Assembly (NCBI RefSeq): GCF_004361815.1
Contig: NZ_SNWA01000002.1
Location: 2,728,001 to 2,792,000, forward strand
From: Paraburkholderia sp. BL10I2N1
GTDB lineage: Bacteria > Pseudomonadota > Gammaproteobacteria > Burkholderiales > Burkholderiaceae
DNA length: 64,000 bases
Direction of reading: 5' to 3'
Part shown: positions 8,224 through 17,340 of the stretch, piece after piece
How positions within the stretch are numbered: the first letter of the stretch is position 1
Layout of the letters: the number at the start of each line of letters is the position of its first letter
Made by a program: the position numbers and the translations under genes
Notes under the pieces: generated by a model
Seen by the model: the letters and a program-made list of their open reading frames with translations, nothing else
Told to the model about the DNA's origin: nothing
The model's database searches: none

Positions 8224-9047
8224 CACACGGCATCCCACTGTTCGGCGAGCCGTCGGCGCACTTCGATCGAAGCGGCCCGCGTCATTTTTGCGGCGCCCGA
8301 TGTCAGCCGACGCGACAGGTCACGCGATCCCTCACGCGCACTGCGAACCGAGTCGATCAGAACCTGGCGAACGCGATCGATCTGTGCGTCATCCGGAGTA
8401 TCGGCGTCGACGCCTTCGATCAATTCATCGAGCAGGCCGAGCTTCGCAAAAGACGCCATCGAATACGACATCGGCACGATCTTCTCGCCGAGAGCGTCGA
8501 GCTCTTCGACCGTGCGACGGGTGACGCGGGCTGCCGCTTCCTTGCCCATCGCGTGGACCATCGTGCCGGGCGCGTCGAGCGCGACAATCCGGTTTGCCTG
8601 GTAACCATGCGCGAGAAATGCGCCGGACATCGCGGGTCCGACGATCAACGCAATCACCGGATGCCCCGCCGCGCGCGCAGTCGCGTACGCATCGACGGCC
8701 GCGGCGCACGCGAGATGGATGCCGAGCATCTCCTCGCGATAGCCATACGCCTGGCTTTTGACGTCGACGATCGCGACGATCGGTCGGCGCACGCCCGTGT
8801 TGCCGGTGCGGGTGTCTTCGTCGATAACCTCTCGCACGGCGCGGGCGAGTCGCCAGCCCTGCTCGAGCCCGACGACATTGTCGGTCGCGCGCGGGAAGCG
8901 GTTGTCCGGGTCCGGGACGACGGCGATAAAGCGCGCGTTTTCGGCGCCCAGCTGCGCATCGCCACTCCAGACCGGTGCGTCCGTGCGGATATCACCCGCG
9001 AGTGCGCGAAACCAGCGCGCGCCGCGTGTCAGCGTTGTATCGTTCAC
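8223..9047 (-). CDS. mdcE: Malonate decarboxylase gamma subunit
   Basis: This is one of the two carboxyltransferase-fold subunits that decarboxylate malonyl-S-ACP to acetyl-S-ACP. It is 274 residues, with the VGLEQGWRLARAVREVID and PVIALIVGPAMSGAFLAHGY motifs of the crotonase-like gamma subunit. It overlaps mdcD by four bases (ATGA) and mdcG by one. Its partner is MdcD. Confidence 0.9.
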   Translation of the reverse strand: MNDTTLTRGARWFRALAGDIRTDAPVWSGDAQLGAENARFIAVVPDPDNRFPRATDNVVGLEQGWRLARAVREVIDEDTRTGNTGVRRPIVAIVDVKSQAYGYREEMLGIHLACAAAVDAYATARAAGHPVIALIVGPAMSGAFLAHGYQANRIVALDAPGTMVHAMGKEAAARVTRRTVEELDALGEKIVPMSYSMASFAKLGLLDELIEGVDADTPDDAQIDRVRQVLIDSVRSAREGSRDLSRRLTSGAAKMTRAASIEVRRRLAEQWDAV

Positions 9048-9922
9048 GCGTCCTCCTTCGACGGGTTCAGGGCCTGCGAGCCAAATACCGGGCGCATCGA
9101 TTCGGGGGTGACGGTCACGGGATCGATCTGCGCGAGCCGTGCGAGATAGGTATCGACCTGTTCGCTGCGATGCGCCGACGGCACACCCTGGGCAAACGCG
9201 TGCCGTACGGCTTCGCGCACGGCGCTGGAATCATCTTCGGTGAGCGTGTCGGCGAGGCCGGTCGCCGCGCGCTGCTCGCCGCCGATCAGTTGCCAGACGC
9301 GGCGTCGATCGCTGGCGTCGAGTTCGTCGATGCCCGCTTCCTGCTCGATGACTTCGGGCCCGTTCATGCCAAGCCGCCCCTGTTTTGTCACGACCAGATA
9401 CGAACAGAGCGCGGCCGCCAGCGACATCCCGCCGAAGCATCCGACCATCCCCGCAATCACGCCGACCACCGGTACATGCCGGCGCAGCGCAACGATGGCT
9501 GCCTGTATTTCAGCAATGACGGCGAGACCGAGATTGGCCTCCTGCAAACGCACGCCGCCGGTCTCGAACAACACAACCGGCCGCACGATCCGGCCACGCT
9601 CGCAGTCGCGCAGCGTGAGTTCGAGCGCGGCCGCGATCTTGCTGCCCGATACCTCGCCGATACTGCCACCCTGGAAGGCCGATTCGATGGCGGCGACCAC
9701 TGCCGGCTCGCCATCGATCGTGCCGCGTGCAATGATGGCGCCGTCGTCGGCTTGACAGACGATGCCCTGAATCGGCAGCCACGGCGATTCGATGCGGTCG
9801 AACGGTCCGAGCAGTTCGCGAAACGTGCCGGCGTCGAGCAGTGCGCGTGCGCGCTCACGCGCGGACAGTTCGATGAAGCTCTCGCGCAGCAAGGGCGTGG
9901 GAGGCGTCGCAACTGGATTCAT
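9044..9922 (-). CDS. mdcD: Malonate decarboxylase beta subunit
   Basis: This is a 292-residue carboxyltransferase-fold subunit that pairs with MdcE. Diagnostic segments are FRELLGPFDRIESPWL, RPVVLFETGGVRLQEANLGL and VGVIAGMVGCFGGMSLAA (oxyanion-hole helix). Biotin-independent malonate decarboxylases decarboxylate directly, so no biotin carrier is expected, and none is seen nearby. The gene overlaps mdcC upstream and mdcE downstream by four bases each. Confidence 0.9.
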   Translation of the reverse strand: MNPVATPPTPLLRESFIELSARERARALLDAGTFRELLGPFDRIESPWLPIQGIVCQADDGAIIARGTIDGEPAVVAAIESAFQGGSIGEVSGSKIAAALELTLRDCERGRIVRPVVLFETGGVRLQEANLGLAVIAEIQAAIVALRRHVPVVGVIAGMVGCFGGMSLAAALCSYLVVTKQGRLGMNGPEVIEQEAGIDELDASDRRRVWQLIGGEQRAATGLADTLTEDDSSAVREAVRHAFAQGVPSAHRSEQVDTYLARLAQIDPVTVTPESMRPVFGSQALNPSKEDA

Positions 9923-10233
9923 GCGTTGTCTCCCGTTTCGGCGGCGGCTGCTGCTTCGGCCGCCTCGGCAAGCCGCAGCGCGACGACGCCGGGCGTCGCG
10001 CCAAAGTCGTTGATTTCGATCTGTGCGGCGCCATCAAAGCGCGTAAAGAACCGGTCCAGCACGCTCTTCCAGATGTGGCTATAGCCGTCGACGCTCGTTC
10101 GGACGACCACCTGCGCGGTCATCGTCGCGGCGGGCGACAGCAGCACTTCGAGGTCGCCGGAGCCGACCACCCCGACGTGTGCACGTGTCGTGACGGCGCG
10201 TCGCGCCGGATAGTCGAAAGTCAGATGTTCCAT
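9919..10233 (-). CDS. mdcC: Malonate decarboxylase acyl-carrier protein (delta subunit)
   Basis: This is the 104-residue carrier that holds acetyl and malonyl as thioesters of a CoA-like prosthetic group. The attachment serine is in HVGVVGSGDLEVLL. The conserved FFTRFDGAAQIEINDFGATP block ends the family domain. The start at 10233 lies inside the end of mdcB (13-bp overlap). The upstream open frame was rejected because the family starts at MEHLTF. Confidence 0.9.
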   Translation of the reverse strand: MEHLTFDYPARRAVTTRAHVGVVGSGDLEVLLSPAATMTAQVVVRTSVDGYSHIWKSVLDRFFTRFDGAAQIEINDFGATPGVVALRLAEAAEAAAAAETGDNA

Positions 10234-11327
10234 GAGGCAGCACTCCCGCCGGCATCGTGCGAAGCCAGCTTGTCGATGAAGAGGGTGGCGGCGAGCATGT
10301 CGGCTGCGCCGCCGGGGGATGCGTTGAGCGACGTCAACTTGCTCTCGAGCGCCGCGAGCGCCATACGCCCCTCTGCGGTGGAACTGCCACCGCAGGCGAG
10401 CGCGTGGCGCGCGCCTTCCTTGCCGGCGTGCAGGCCGGGGAGGCCCGCGCGATGGAGGAGGCAAGTGTCGTCGAGCGACGCCATGATCGCCAGCAACGTG
10501 TCGACGCGCGCAGCGTCTTCCGCGATGCCGTTTGCGCGTGCCGTAGCGAGCGCGGGCAAACCGACGTCGATCACGTGCGGAAAGCCTTCCTGCGCTTCGA
10601 GCCGTGCGCCGCCGACGCGGTATTTGCGGCGCACGCGTTCGCCGTGGCTGTCGGTGGGCGCGGCGAATCTATCGGGGAAGCAGGCAATCTGGGCGGCGAG
10701 TTTGCAGATACGCAATGCAGATTCCGCAAGCGACGCGCTGTTTCTGCTGACGGTCGCTACAGCGCGATGGGCCGCTGGGCCGGTACGCGTTCCAGCAGAG
10801 CCAGGGGCGCCGCGCGATACCACATTGGCCGAAGTCATATCGTCATCGCCGCATGAAAACTCATTGACCGCCGTGCCTCCGCCCTTGATCAGATTCGAAG
10901 CCGAAGAGGTGGATTCGTAGATCGCCGCGCCCGCAACCAGCAAGCCGAGAATCCAGATCGCGCCGCGATGCGCGTTGCTGCCGCCGGTGGCCTGCATCAT
11001 CGCGATTTCGCCGGTGCGGCCGATCTGCCCGAGTTCGGCCCGCAGCGTGGCGGAGGGGACGCGATTGCGCGATGCCCGCGCGAGCGCAACGAAGGTCGGC
11101 TCCAGTGCCAGCGCGGAGCGGGTCATCTTCGCCAGATCGAGGTCGCGGTGTGCTCCGCTGCCGCGCCGGTCGACGAGCGCCGGTTTGGGCGTCAGGTGCG
11201 CCTCATCGATCAACGCATCGACGGCGAGCCGGGCAAGTTGCGCGTCGGGCAGCTCAGCCGGAGCCGCCGCGACACTTGCACTCGCGCACGTTCCCCGCGG
11301 CGCCATGGTGTCAGCCATCGCTGCCAT
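10221..11327 (-). CDS. mdcB: Triphosphoribosyl-dephospho-CoA synthase with an internal insertion
   Basis: MdcB makes the prosthetic-group precursor from ATP and dephospho-CoA. Family blocks seen are LTPKPALVDRRGSGAHRDL, EIAMMQATGGSNAHRGAI and EEGFPH-like LEAQEGFPHVIDVGLPAL. The start ATG 11327 is four bases past the mdcA stop, with a GGTGAG ribosome site. At 368 residues it is clearly longer than the usual 290 or so. The excess is a low-complexity Ser/Ala/Gly stretch of about 55 residues between GLLVAGAAIYES and SASLAESALRI. Function is probably retained because both flanking halves are intact. Confidence 0.85.
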   Translation of the reverse strand: MAAMADTMAPRGTCASASVAAAPAELPDAQLARLAVDALIDEAHLTPKPALVDRRGSGAHRDLDLAKMTRSALALEPTFVALARASRNRVPSATLRAELGQIGRTGEIAMMQATGGSNAHRGAIWILGLLVAGAAIYESTSSASNLIKGGGTAVNEFSCGDDDMTSANVVSRGAPGSAGTRTGPAAHRAVATVSRNSASLAESALRICKLAAQIACFPDRFAAPTDSHGERVRRKYRVGGARLEAQEGFPHVIDVGLPALATARANGIAEDAARVDTLLAIMASLDDTCLLHRAGLPGLHAGKEGARHALACGGSSTAEGRMALAALESKLTSLNASPGGAADMLAATLFIDKLASHDAGGSAASWNI

Positions 11328-11331
11328 GGGC

Positions 11332-13021
11332 TCACCAGCTCCGGAACCGCGCGGGCGGCGAGTACAGTCCGCCTGACCACGTGACGAGATCGTCGATGCT
11401 GCGTGCCGCGAGCAGCGAGCGTTTCGCTTCACCGCGCCGGATGCCGAGATCTTCCGGATACGCGACGATGCCGCGTCGGCGCAGTTCAGCGGTTTTTTCA
11501 GGCTTCGCGCGCAGACCGATCGGCGTCACGCCGGCTACCGCGGCCAGGGCCGAACGCCGTTCTTCAATGCCTTCCGCCTTGTGCAGATAGGCGATGCCTT
11601 CCTCGGTGACGACGTGGCTCACATCATCGCCATAGATCATCACCGGCGCGACCGGCATGCCGCTTTTCGTGCCCACCGCCACCGCGTCGAGTTCTTCGAC
11701 GAAGGTCGGTTCGCCACCTTTCTTGTAGGTCTCCGCCGTCTGCACGACAAGCTTGCGCCCGCGCGAAACGGGGCCTTGATCCTTCAGCAGCTTGAGCCAG
11801 GCTTCGCTCGAATGACGCCGCCCGCGCGGGTCATGGCCCATGTTCGGTGCGCCGCCAAAACCCGCGAGCCGGCCACGCGTCACCGTCGATGAATTCGCAT
11901 CCGCGTCGAACTGCAGCGTTGAGCCGATGAACAGGTCGACGCCATATTGCCCGGCTAGCTGGCACAGCACGCGGTTCGAGCGCAGGCTGCCGTCGCTGCC
12001 GGTGAAGAACACATCGGGGCGCGCCTCGATATACGCTTCCATGCCGACCTCGCTGCCGAAGCAATGCACGCTTTCCACCCAGCCGGATTCGATCGCGGGA
12101 ATCAGCGTGGGATGCGGGTTGAGCGTCCAGTTGCGGCAAATCTTGCCCTTGAGCCCCAGCGATTCACCATAGGTCGGCAGCAGCAGTTCGATGGCGGCCG
12201 TATCGAAGCCGATGCCATGATTCAGCGATGTAATCCCGTACGGCGCATAGATACCCTTGATGACCATCATCGCGGTCAGCACCTGCAAGTCGCCGATGTG
12301 GCGGGGATCGCGCGTGAAGAGCGGTTCGACGGCGAAGGGCCGGTCCGCCTCGACGACAACGTCGACCCATGACCCGGGAATATCGACGCGCGGCAGTTCA
12401 TCGACGATCTCGTTCACCTGGACGATCACGATGCCATGCCGGAATGCGGCAGCTTCGGCGATGGTGGGGGTGTCTTCGGTGTTCGGTCCCGTGTAGAGGT
12501 TACCGTGCCGGTCGGCTTTTTCCGCGCACAGCAGGGCAACGTTCGGCGTCAGGTCGACGAACATCCGCGCATATAGCTCGACGTAGGTGTAGATCGCGCC
12601 GATCTCGAGCTGCCCGTCTTCGAGCAGTTGCGCCACGCGCAGGCTCTGCGGGCCGGCAAACGAAAAGTCGATCTTGTGAGCGATGCCTTTCTCGAACAGC
12701 GTCAGGTGTTCGGGGCGGTTGATGGTCGAAATCAGCAGATGAACATCGTAAACCTTCTCTGGGTCGACTTTCGCCAGCGAGCGCGACAGGAAGTCGGCCT
12801 GCTTCTGGTTATCGCCTTCCAGCGCGACGCGATCGCCCGGACGAATCAATGTTTCCAGCGCGTCGACGATGCGTGCTGCCGGTAGCACGCCGTCCTGCAG
12901 CCATGGCGCGATTGCCGCGAGACGGCGTTTTTTTTTCGTCGCGGCGCGTGGTCCAGGAGCGCGCTGCGGGCCCGGCTGCCGCAGCGGCCGTATGAGGTGA
13001 CGTTTCGACGGATGGGTTCAT
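11332..13021 (-). CDS. mdcA: Malonate decarboxylase alpha subunit (acetyl-S-ACP:malonate transferase), frameshifted near its 5' end
   Basis: MdcA exchanges acetyl for malonate on the carrier. The long frame (to LPAARIVDALETLI) has the family motifs LEGDNQKQADFLSRSL, MGHDPRGRRH and FVEELDAVAVG. Its natural N-terminus, from ATG 13021 through SWTTRRDEKK, is in another frame. The two join at a run of nine A on the coding strand (12928-12936): with eight A the text reads DEKKRRLAAIAPWLQDG, the conserved N-terminus, giving 562 residues. As written, the downstream frame has no convincing start. This is either a sequence error, transcript slippage or a real lesion. Confidence 0.82.
12928..12936 (-). 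repeat. Nine-base A/T homopolymer at the mdcA frame junction
   Basis: Nine consecutive T on the plus strand (A on the mdcA coding strand) sit exactly where the mdcA frame changes. A tract of eight would restore one continuous gene. Tracts this long are prone to polymerase slippage and to base-calling errors. Confidence 0.9.
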
Positions 13022-13029
13022 CGGCGGAT

Positions 13030-13827
13030 TCAGCTCCCGGTTGAAGTGGGCATGGTCGTGCGCGTGCGGGACGCGCGTGCCGCACGTGGCTTGCGGGTTT
13101 TTGTCTGCACGGCCTCAGCCTGTGCGCGTTCGTTCAGGAAACGATAGAGCAGATCGCCGGTGCCGAGCAGATGTTGCGCAACCAGCGTCTGCGCGGTGGC
13201 AACGTCACCTCGACGCACGGCGTCGAGCAGCGCGTCATGTTCCTGATCGGATTCGACCTTGTAGCTCGGCAGGCCGAACTTCAGGCGCAGATAGCGTTCG
13301 CCACGCCGGTGCAGCGTGACGAGCATCTCGGTGAGCTGTGGCCGTCCGGCGGGCGCGTAGAGGCTCATATGGAAGGCTTCATTTCGCGTCACATAAAGAG
13401 ACGGATCGGTTTCGCGCCCGGCGGCCTCGCAGAGCTTTTCGGATACGCGCAGTGTCTCAGCGGTGTGAGCCGGAATCGCCAGCCCGATCGCGAGGCTTTC
13501 GAGTGCCGAGCGGATCTCGTAGATTTCCCGCGCCTCGTCGGCCGACAAAGGCGCGACCGTCGCGCCCTTGTGCATCTCGACTTTCGCCCAGCCTTCGCTT
13601 TCGAGTTGCCGAAGTGCTTCGCGCACGGGAATCGCGCTGACCGAAAAATGCCGCGCAATCGCGTCCTGCCGCAACGGTGCGCCTGGTGCCAGCGTGCCGT
13701 CGACAATCGCCGCGCGCAGCGCATCCGCGATCACGCGTGACGTGCTCGCCCGGGGCACCGCCGCCGGCAGAAGAAGAAGTGGCGCCGTGCCTTCGTGTAA
13801 GGGAAAACCATTCGTTGCGTCGCTCAT
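13030..13827 (-). CDS. GntR-family (FadR/FCD subgroup) regulator of the mdc operon
   Basis: This is a 265-residue regulator. The N-terminal winged helix reads VIADALRAAIVDGTLAPG, then HFSVSAIPVREALRQLESEG, the classic GntR helix-turn-helix. The C-terminal FCD ligand domain includes EAREIYEIRSALESLA and the metal-binding NEAFHMSLY. It ends eight bases before mdcA and is transcribed in the same direction, so it is probably the first gene of the operon. A GntR protein, MdcY, represses malonate genes in Acinetobacter, and the same role is likely here with malonate or malonyl-CoA as effector (inferred). A low-complexity basic tail of about 30 residues follows the FCD domain. Confidence 0.85.
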   Translation of the reverse strand: MSDATNGFPLHEGTAPLLLLPAAVPRASTSRVIADALRAAIVDGTLAPGAPLRQDAIARHFSVSAIPVREALRQLESEGWAKVEMHKGATVAPLSADEAREIYEIRSALESLAIGLAIPAHTAETLRVSEKLCEAAGRETDPSLYVTRNEAFHMSLYAPAGRPQLTEMLVTLHRRGERYLRLKFGLPSYKVESDQEHDALLDAVRRGDVATAQTLVAQHLLGTGDLLYRFLNERAQAEAVQTKTRKPRAARASRTRTTMPTSTGS

Positions 13828-13838
13828 GAGATCAAATA

Positions 13839-13848
13839 TTATATATAA
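13839..13848 (-). promoter_or_regulatory. AT-rich palindrome in front of the mdc regulator gene
   Basis: TTATATATAA is a perfect 10-bp palindrome 12 bp upstream of the regulator start, in an AT-rich island within GC-rich sequence. It could be an operator or the -10 region of the operon promoter, and would fit autorepression by the GntR protein. The rest of the 13849-14067 gap shows no further clear signal. Confidence 0.4.
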
Positions 13849-14070
13849 AAAAGCGCGTTTTCCAGCCGGAGAAACCCGGGGTTTGCGGTCCACAGGCACC
13901 TGTCGCACACGCACGGGCAGCATCCCGCGCCAGGTTCTGCTCGAGCACCAATGAGACAGCAAACTCCGTCCGGCTATCGACCCCGCTATTGACCCGGCTA
14001 TCGACCCGACAAGCGCACCGCAGCGTCGTTCCGAAGCACGTATTCCAAACCGTATCACTGGAGGAGCATG

Positions 14071-15369
14071 ATGAATTCAATCACGGACCGCGCGACTGCC
14101 GCGCGGCGGCGCACGCCGCTCAATCGCTCGCAGATTGCTGGTTTCTGGGGCGCGTGGGCAGGCTGGACGCTCGACGGCATGGACTCGTTCATTTACGCGC
14201 TGGTCCTCACGCCCGCACTGACCGAGTTGCTGCCGCGCTCGGGTTTCGCCGCGACGCCGGCCAATGTCGGGCTGGCCGGTTCGATCCTGTTCGCCCTGTT
14301 CCTCGTCGGATGGGGGCTGTCTTTCATTTGGGGTCCGCTCGCCGACCGCTTTGGCCGCACACGGGTGCTGGCCGGCACGATCTTCACGTTCGCCATCTTT
14401 ACGGGACTCGCGGCGACCTCGCAAAACGTGTGGGAACTCGGCATCTACCGCTTCATCGCAGGCGTGGGGATCGGCGGCGAATGGGCGCTCGCGGGCACCT
14501 ATGTCGCCGAAGCGTGGCCGGAGGACCGCCGCAAGATGGGCGCCGGCTATCTGCAGACGGGCTACTACGCAGGTTTCTTCCTCGCCGCCGCGCTCAACTA
14601 CACGATCGGCGTGCATTTCGGCTGGCGCGCGATGTTCCTGACCGGCGCGGTGCCTGTCGTCTGCGCGATCGTGATCCTGCTGCGCGTGAAAGAGACGGAA
14701 AAGTGGCAGAAGGCCGAAGCGCGCACCGTGCGCACCAAACCGTTGCGGGAGATTCTTGGGCCGATGTACCGGCGTCGCACGTGGGTCGCCTGCGCGTTGC
14801 TCACGATCGCGATCATCGGTCTGTGGGCCGGGGCGGTCTACGAGCCGTCGGCTGTCATCCAGCTCGCGACGAAGGCCGGCATGACGAAACCCGAGTCGGT
14901 CAAGATGGCGTCGATCGCAACCGGCTTGCTGTCAATCGCGACGATCCTCGGCTGTCTTGCGCTGCCGCCAATCGCCGAGCGCATCGGCCGCAGGAAAACC
15001 CTGGCGATCTATTTCACGGGCATGGCCGTGGCGATCGTGGGTAGCTTCGGGTGGGCGTTCTATCTGCCGAACGGTCTTGCGCCGTTTATCGCGTGGCTCA
15101 CGGTGCTCGGCTTCTTCGGCGGCAATTTCGCGCTCTTCAGCCTGTGGCTGCCGGAGCAGTTCGAGACGCGCGTGCGTGCGACGGCCTTCGCATTCTGCAC
15201 ATCGTTTGGCCGGTTTGTCGGTGCGGGGGTGAACTTCCTGCTCGGCGCAGCGGTGCTGCACATGCATACGCTCGGCGTGCCGGTGGCGCTGACGGCGCTC
15301 GCCTTTGTCTTCGGCCTCTTCATCATTCCGTTCGCACCGGAGACGAAGGGGCAAGTGCTGCCCGAGTAA
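14071..15369 (+). CDS. MFS carboxylate:H+ symporter, probable malonate carrier
   Basis: This is a twelve-helix major facilitator protein of 432 residues. Helix 1 has GWTLDGMDSFIYALVL, with the Asp pair typical of the aromatic-acid/sialate-type symporters. The helix 2-3 loop is GPLADRFGRTRVLAG, and helix 4-5 has GVGIGGEWALAGTYVAE. A strong ribosome site GGAGGAG at 14060-14066 is best spaced for ATG 14071 rather than 14068. The gene is divergent from the mdc operon and no other malonate carrier (mdcLM, madLM) is present, so malonate uptake is the likely role, by context only. Confidence 0.78.
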   Translation: MNSITDRATAARRRTPLNRSQIAGFWGAWAGWTLDGMDSFIYALVLTPALTELLPRSGFAATPANVGLAGSILFALFLVGWGLSFIWGPLADRFGRTRVLAGTIFTFAIFTGLAATSQNVWELGIYRFIAGVGIGGEWALAGTYVAEAWPEDRRKMGAGYLQTGYYAGFFLAAALNYTIGVHFGWRAMFLTGAVPVVCAIVILLRVKETEKWQKAEARTVRTKPLREILGPMYRRRTWVACALLTIAIIGLWAGAVYEPSAVIQLATKAGMTKPESVKMASIATGLLSIATILGCLALPPIAERIGRRKTLAIYFTGMAVAIVGSFGWAFYLPNGLAPFIAWLTVLGFFGGNFALFSLWLPEQFETRVRATAFAFCTSFGRFVGAGVNFLLGAAVLHMHTLGVPVALTALAFVFGLFIIPFAPETKGQVLPE

Positions 15370-15440
15370 ATGGCCGGTTGCGGCGCGGCGTTCGCTCACG
15401 CGGCGCCGGCCTGCCGCGCGGCAAGCGTCGTCAACCGGCG

Positions 15441-16361
15441 TCAATCGGCGTGGCGGCTGGCGCTTCCGCGCGGCAGGATGGCCGAAAGAAGCGGCCAGCC
15501 GAGATTGACCCCGAGGCTCGCCGCCACGATGAGCGCCATGCCGGCGAGCTGCGCGGGAGACAGCGCCCGTCCGTACACGACTGCGTCTACGGCGATGGCG
15601 GTCAGCGGATACACGAAGAGCAGCACGGCGATGACCGGCGTGGTGAGTTTGGGCAGCGCGCCGTAGATCAGCACATACGAGAGCCCGGTGTGCAGCACGC
15701 CCATCCCCACGAGCCAGAACCACTGCTGCGGCGAAATATGGGCGGCGGCCAGCGGCGCGATGAATGGCAGGCAGACGACGCCCACCAGACACTGGGCGAG
15801 CGTCAGCAGGTGCGGGCGCAGGTCACCGAGGCTTTTCGCGATCAGCGTGACGCTGGCATAGAGCACCGAGCCGGCCAGCGCCTCGCCGATGCCGATCAGA
15901 TAGCTCGTGTGGCCCTGCAGGTTATCGGTGGCAACCACACCCGAGGCCAGCACGAGCCCGACGAAGGCGGTCGCGATCCAGCTGAGCCGGTCGATGCCGA
16001 GCCGTTCGTTGAAGAGCGCTGCACCGATCAGGACTACCCAGAACGGCTGCACGTGAAACACGACGGTGGCCACCGCGATGCTGGTCCGGTGAATCGCATC
16101 GAAGAACCAGACCCACTGCGTGACCATCAGCACACCGGAGAGCACCGCGAGCATCACGGTGCGTCGCGTGAAATAGCGGCGCGCGAAAAACCCTTTCCAC
16201 GCGCAATACGCAAACAACGCCAGAAAACCGAACAGGCAGCGAAAGAATACGAGCGTGAGCGCGCCAAGCCGCGCCTCCTCGATGAAGATGCCGAGCGTGC
16301 CCATTAACAAGCCGCCGGCTGCCAGCGTCACGGCGCCCTGCTGGCGTTCAGTCATGTTCAT
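15441..16361 (-). CDS. EamA/DMT-family transporter (RhaT/YdcZ-like exporter)
   Basis: This is a 306-residue inner-membrane protein with ten hydrophobic helices arranged as two EamA repeats. Examples are AAGGLLMGTLGIFIEEARLG at the N-terminus and SVLYASVTLIAKSLGDL opening the second repeat. Members export amino acids or other small metabolites; the substrate is not known. It is divergent from the LysR gene at 16468, which probably controls it. Convergent with the malonate carrier. Confidence 0.82.
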   Translation of the reverse strand: MNMTERQQGAVTLAAGGLLMGTLGIFIEEARLGALTLVFFRCLFGFLALFAYCAWKGFFARRYFTRRTVMLAVLSGVLMVTQWVWFFDAIHRTSIAVATVVFHVQPFWVVLIGAALFNERLGIDRLSWIATAFVGLVLASGVVATDNLQGHTSYLIGIGEALAGSVLYASVTLIAKSLGDLRPHLLTLAQCLVGVVCLPFIAPLAAAHISPQQWFWLVGMGVLHTGLSYVLIYGALPKLTTPVIAVLLFVYPLTAIAVDAVVYGRALSPAQLAGMALIVAASLGVNLGWPLLSAILPRGSASRHAD

Positions 16362-16467
16362 GCGAGATGGCTCCGGTCAATGACAACGTTGGGCCGAGTA
16401 TCGATGACTTGCCGTCTGCTTACAAACGAATAAAATTGAGATATTCCATAAGCGGAATTGATAAATC

Positions 16468-17340
16468 ATGCATCCGGAATTCGACGTCGATCTCTTGCGG
16501 ACGTTTGTTGCAGTGGTGGAGGCCGGCAGTTTTACAAAGGCTTCAGCGACGGTGCATCGGTCGCAGGCGGCTGTCAGCATGCAGATCAAGCGGCTCGAAC
16601 GCATGCTCGGCACGACGCTTTTCATGCGCGATACGCGAAATCTGGCGCTCACACGGCCGGGCAACACGTTGCTCGAATACGCGCGGCGGATGCTCGACCT
16701 GCATGAGGAGGCGTGGTCGGCGATTGCGCGGCCTGAGGTGACTGGCCGTGTCGTGCTCGGCGCGCCGGATGATTACGCTTCTTCGTTGCTGTCGCCGGTT
16801 TTGCGTCGTTTTTCGAATCTGTACCCGCATGTCGAGATCGAGATCGTCTGCGCGCAGAGCACGGCGCTCGCGCCAATGCTGGCCGACAACAAGATCGATC
16901 TCGCCTTCGTCACACGTGACCGCAAGCTGCGCGGTGATCTGGTGCGGCGTGAGGACATGGTGTGGGTCGGCTCGCCGGAAGATTCCTCGGTGCTTGCCGC
17001 GTCACCGCTTCCCGTCGGGCTGTACGAGCATGGATGCGTGGCGCGGGCACACACGCTCGACGCGCTGAACAAGGCCGGGATCAAATATCGCGCGGCGTAT
17101 AGCAGCGCGAGCCTGCTCGGGCTCGTGGCGACGGTCGATGCGGGGCTGGCCATCGTGGCGCTGGCGCGCTGCAGCGTGCCGTCGCGCCTGACGATTTACG
17201 GCGAGGCGCAGGGTTTGCCTTACATCGAGCCGCTCGAAATCGTCGTGGCCCGCAGCGCGAAATCCGACCGGCCGACCTGCGACTATCTCGCCGCGCAGAT
17301 GATGCAGGATCTGTCCGTGCCCACTCAGGCGCGCGCGTAG
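16468..17340 (+). CDS. LysR-family transcriptional regulator
   Basis: This is a 290-residue LysR protein. The helix-turn-helix is at the N-terminus (DLLRTFVAVVEAGSFTKASA, then QAAVSMQIKRLERMLG), followed by a substrate-binding domain starting near GRVVLGAPDDYASSLL. It is divergent from the EamA transporter across a 106-bp gap, the usual arrangement for control of the neighbour. Its last 16 bases overlap the end of the convergent fbpC-like gene. Confidence 0.88.
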   Translation: MHPEFDVDLLRTFVAVVEAGSFTKASATVHRSQAAVSMQIKRLERMLGTTLFMRDTRNLALTRPGNTLLEYARRMLDLHEEAWSAIARPEVTGRVVLGAPDDYASSLLSPVLRRFSNLYPHVEIEIVCAQSTALAPMLADNKIDLAFVTRDRKLRGDLVRREDMVWVGSPEDSSVLAASPLPVGLYEHGCVARAHTLDALNKAGIKYRAAYSSASLLGLVATVDAGLAIVALARCSVPSRLTIYGEAQGLPYIEPLEIVVARSAKSDRPTCDYLAAQMMQDLSVPTQARA

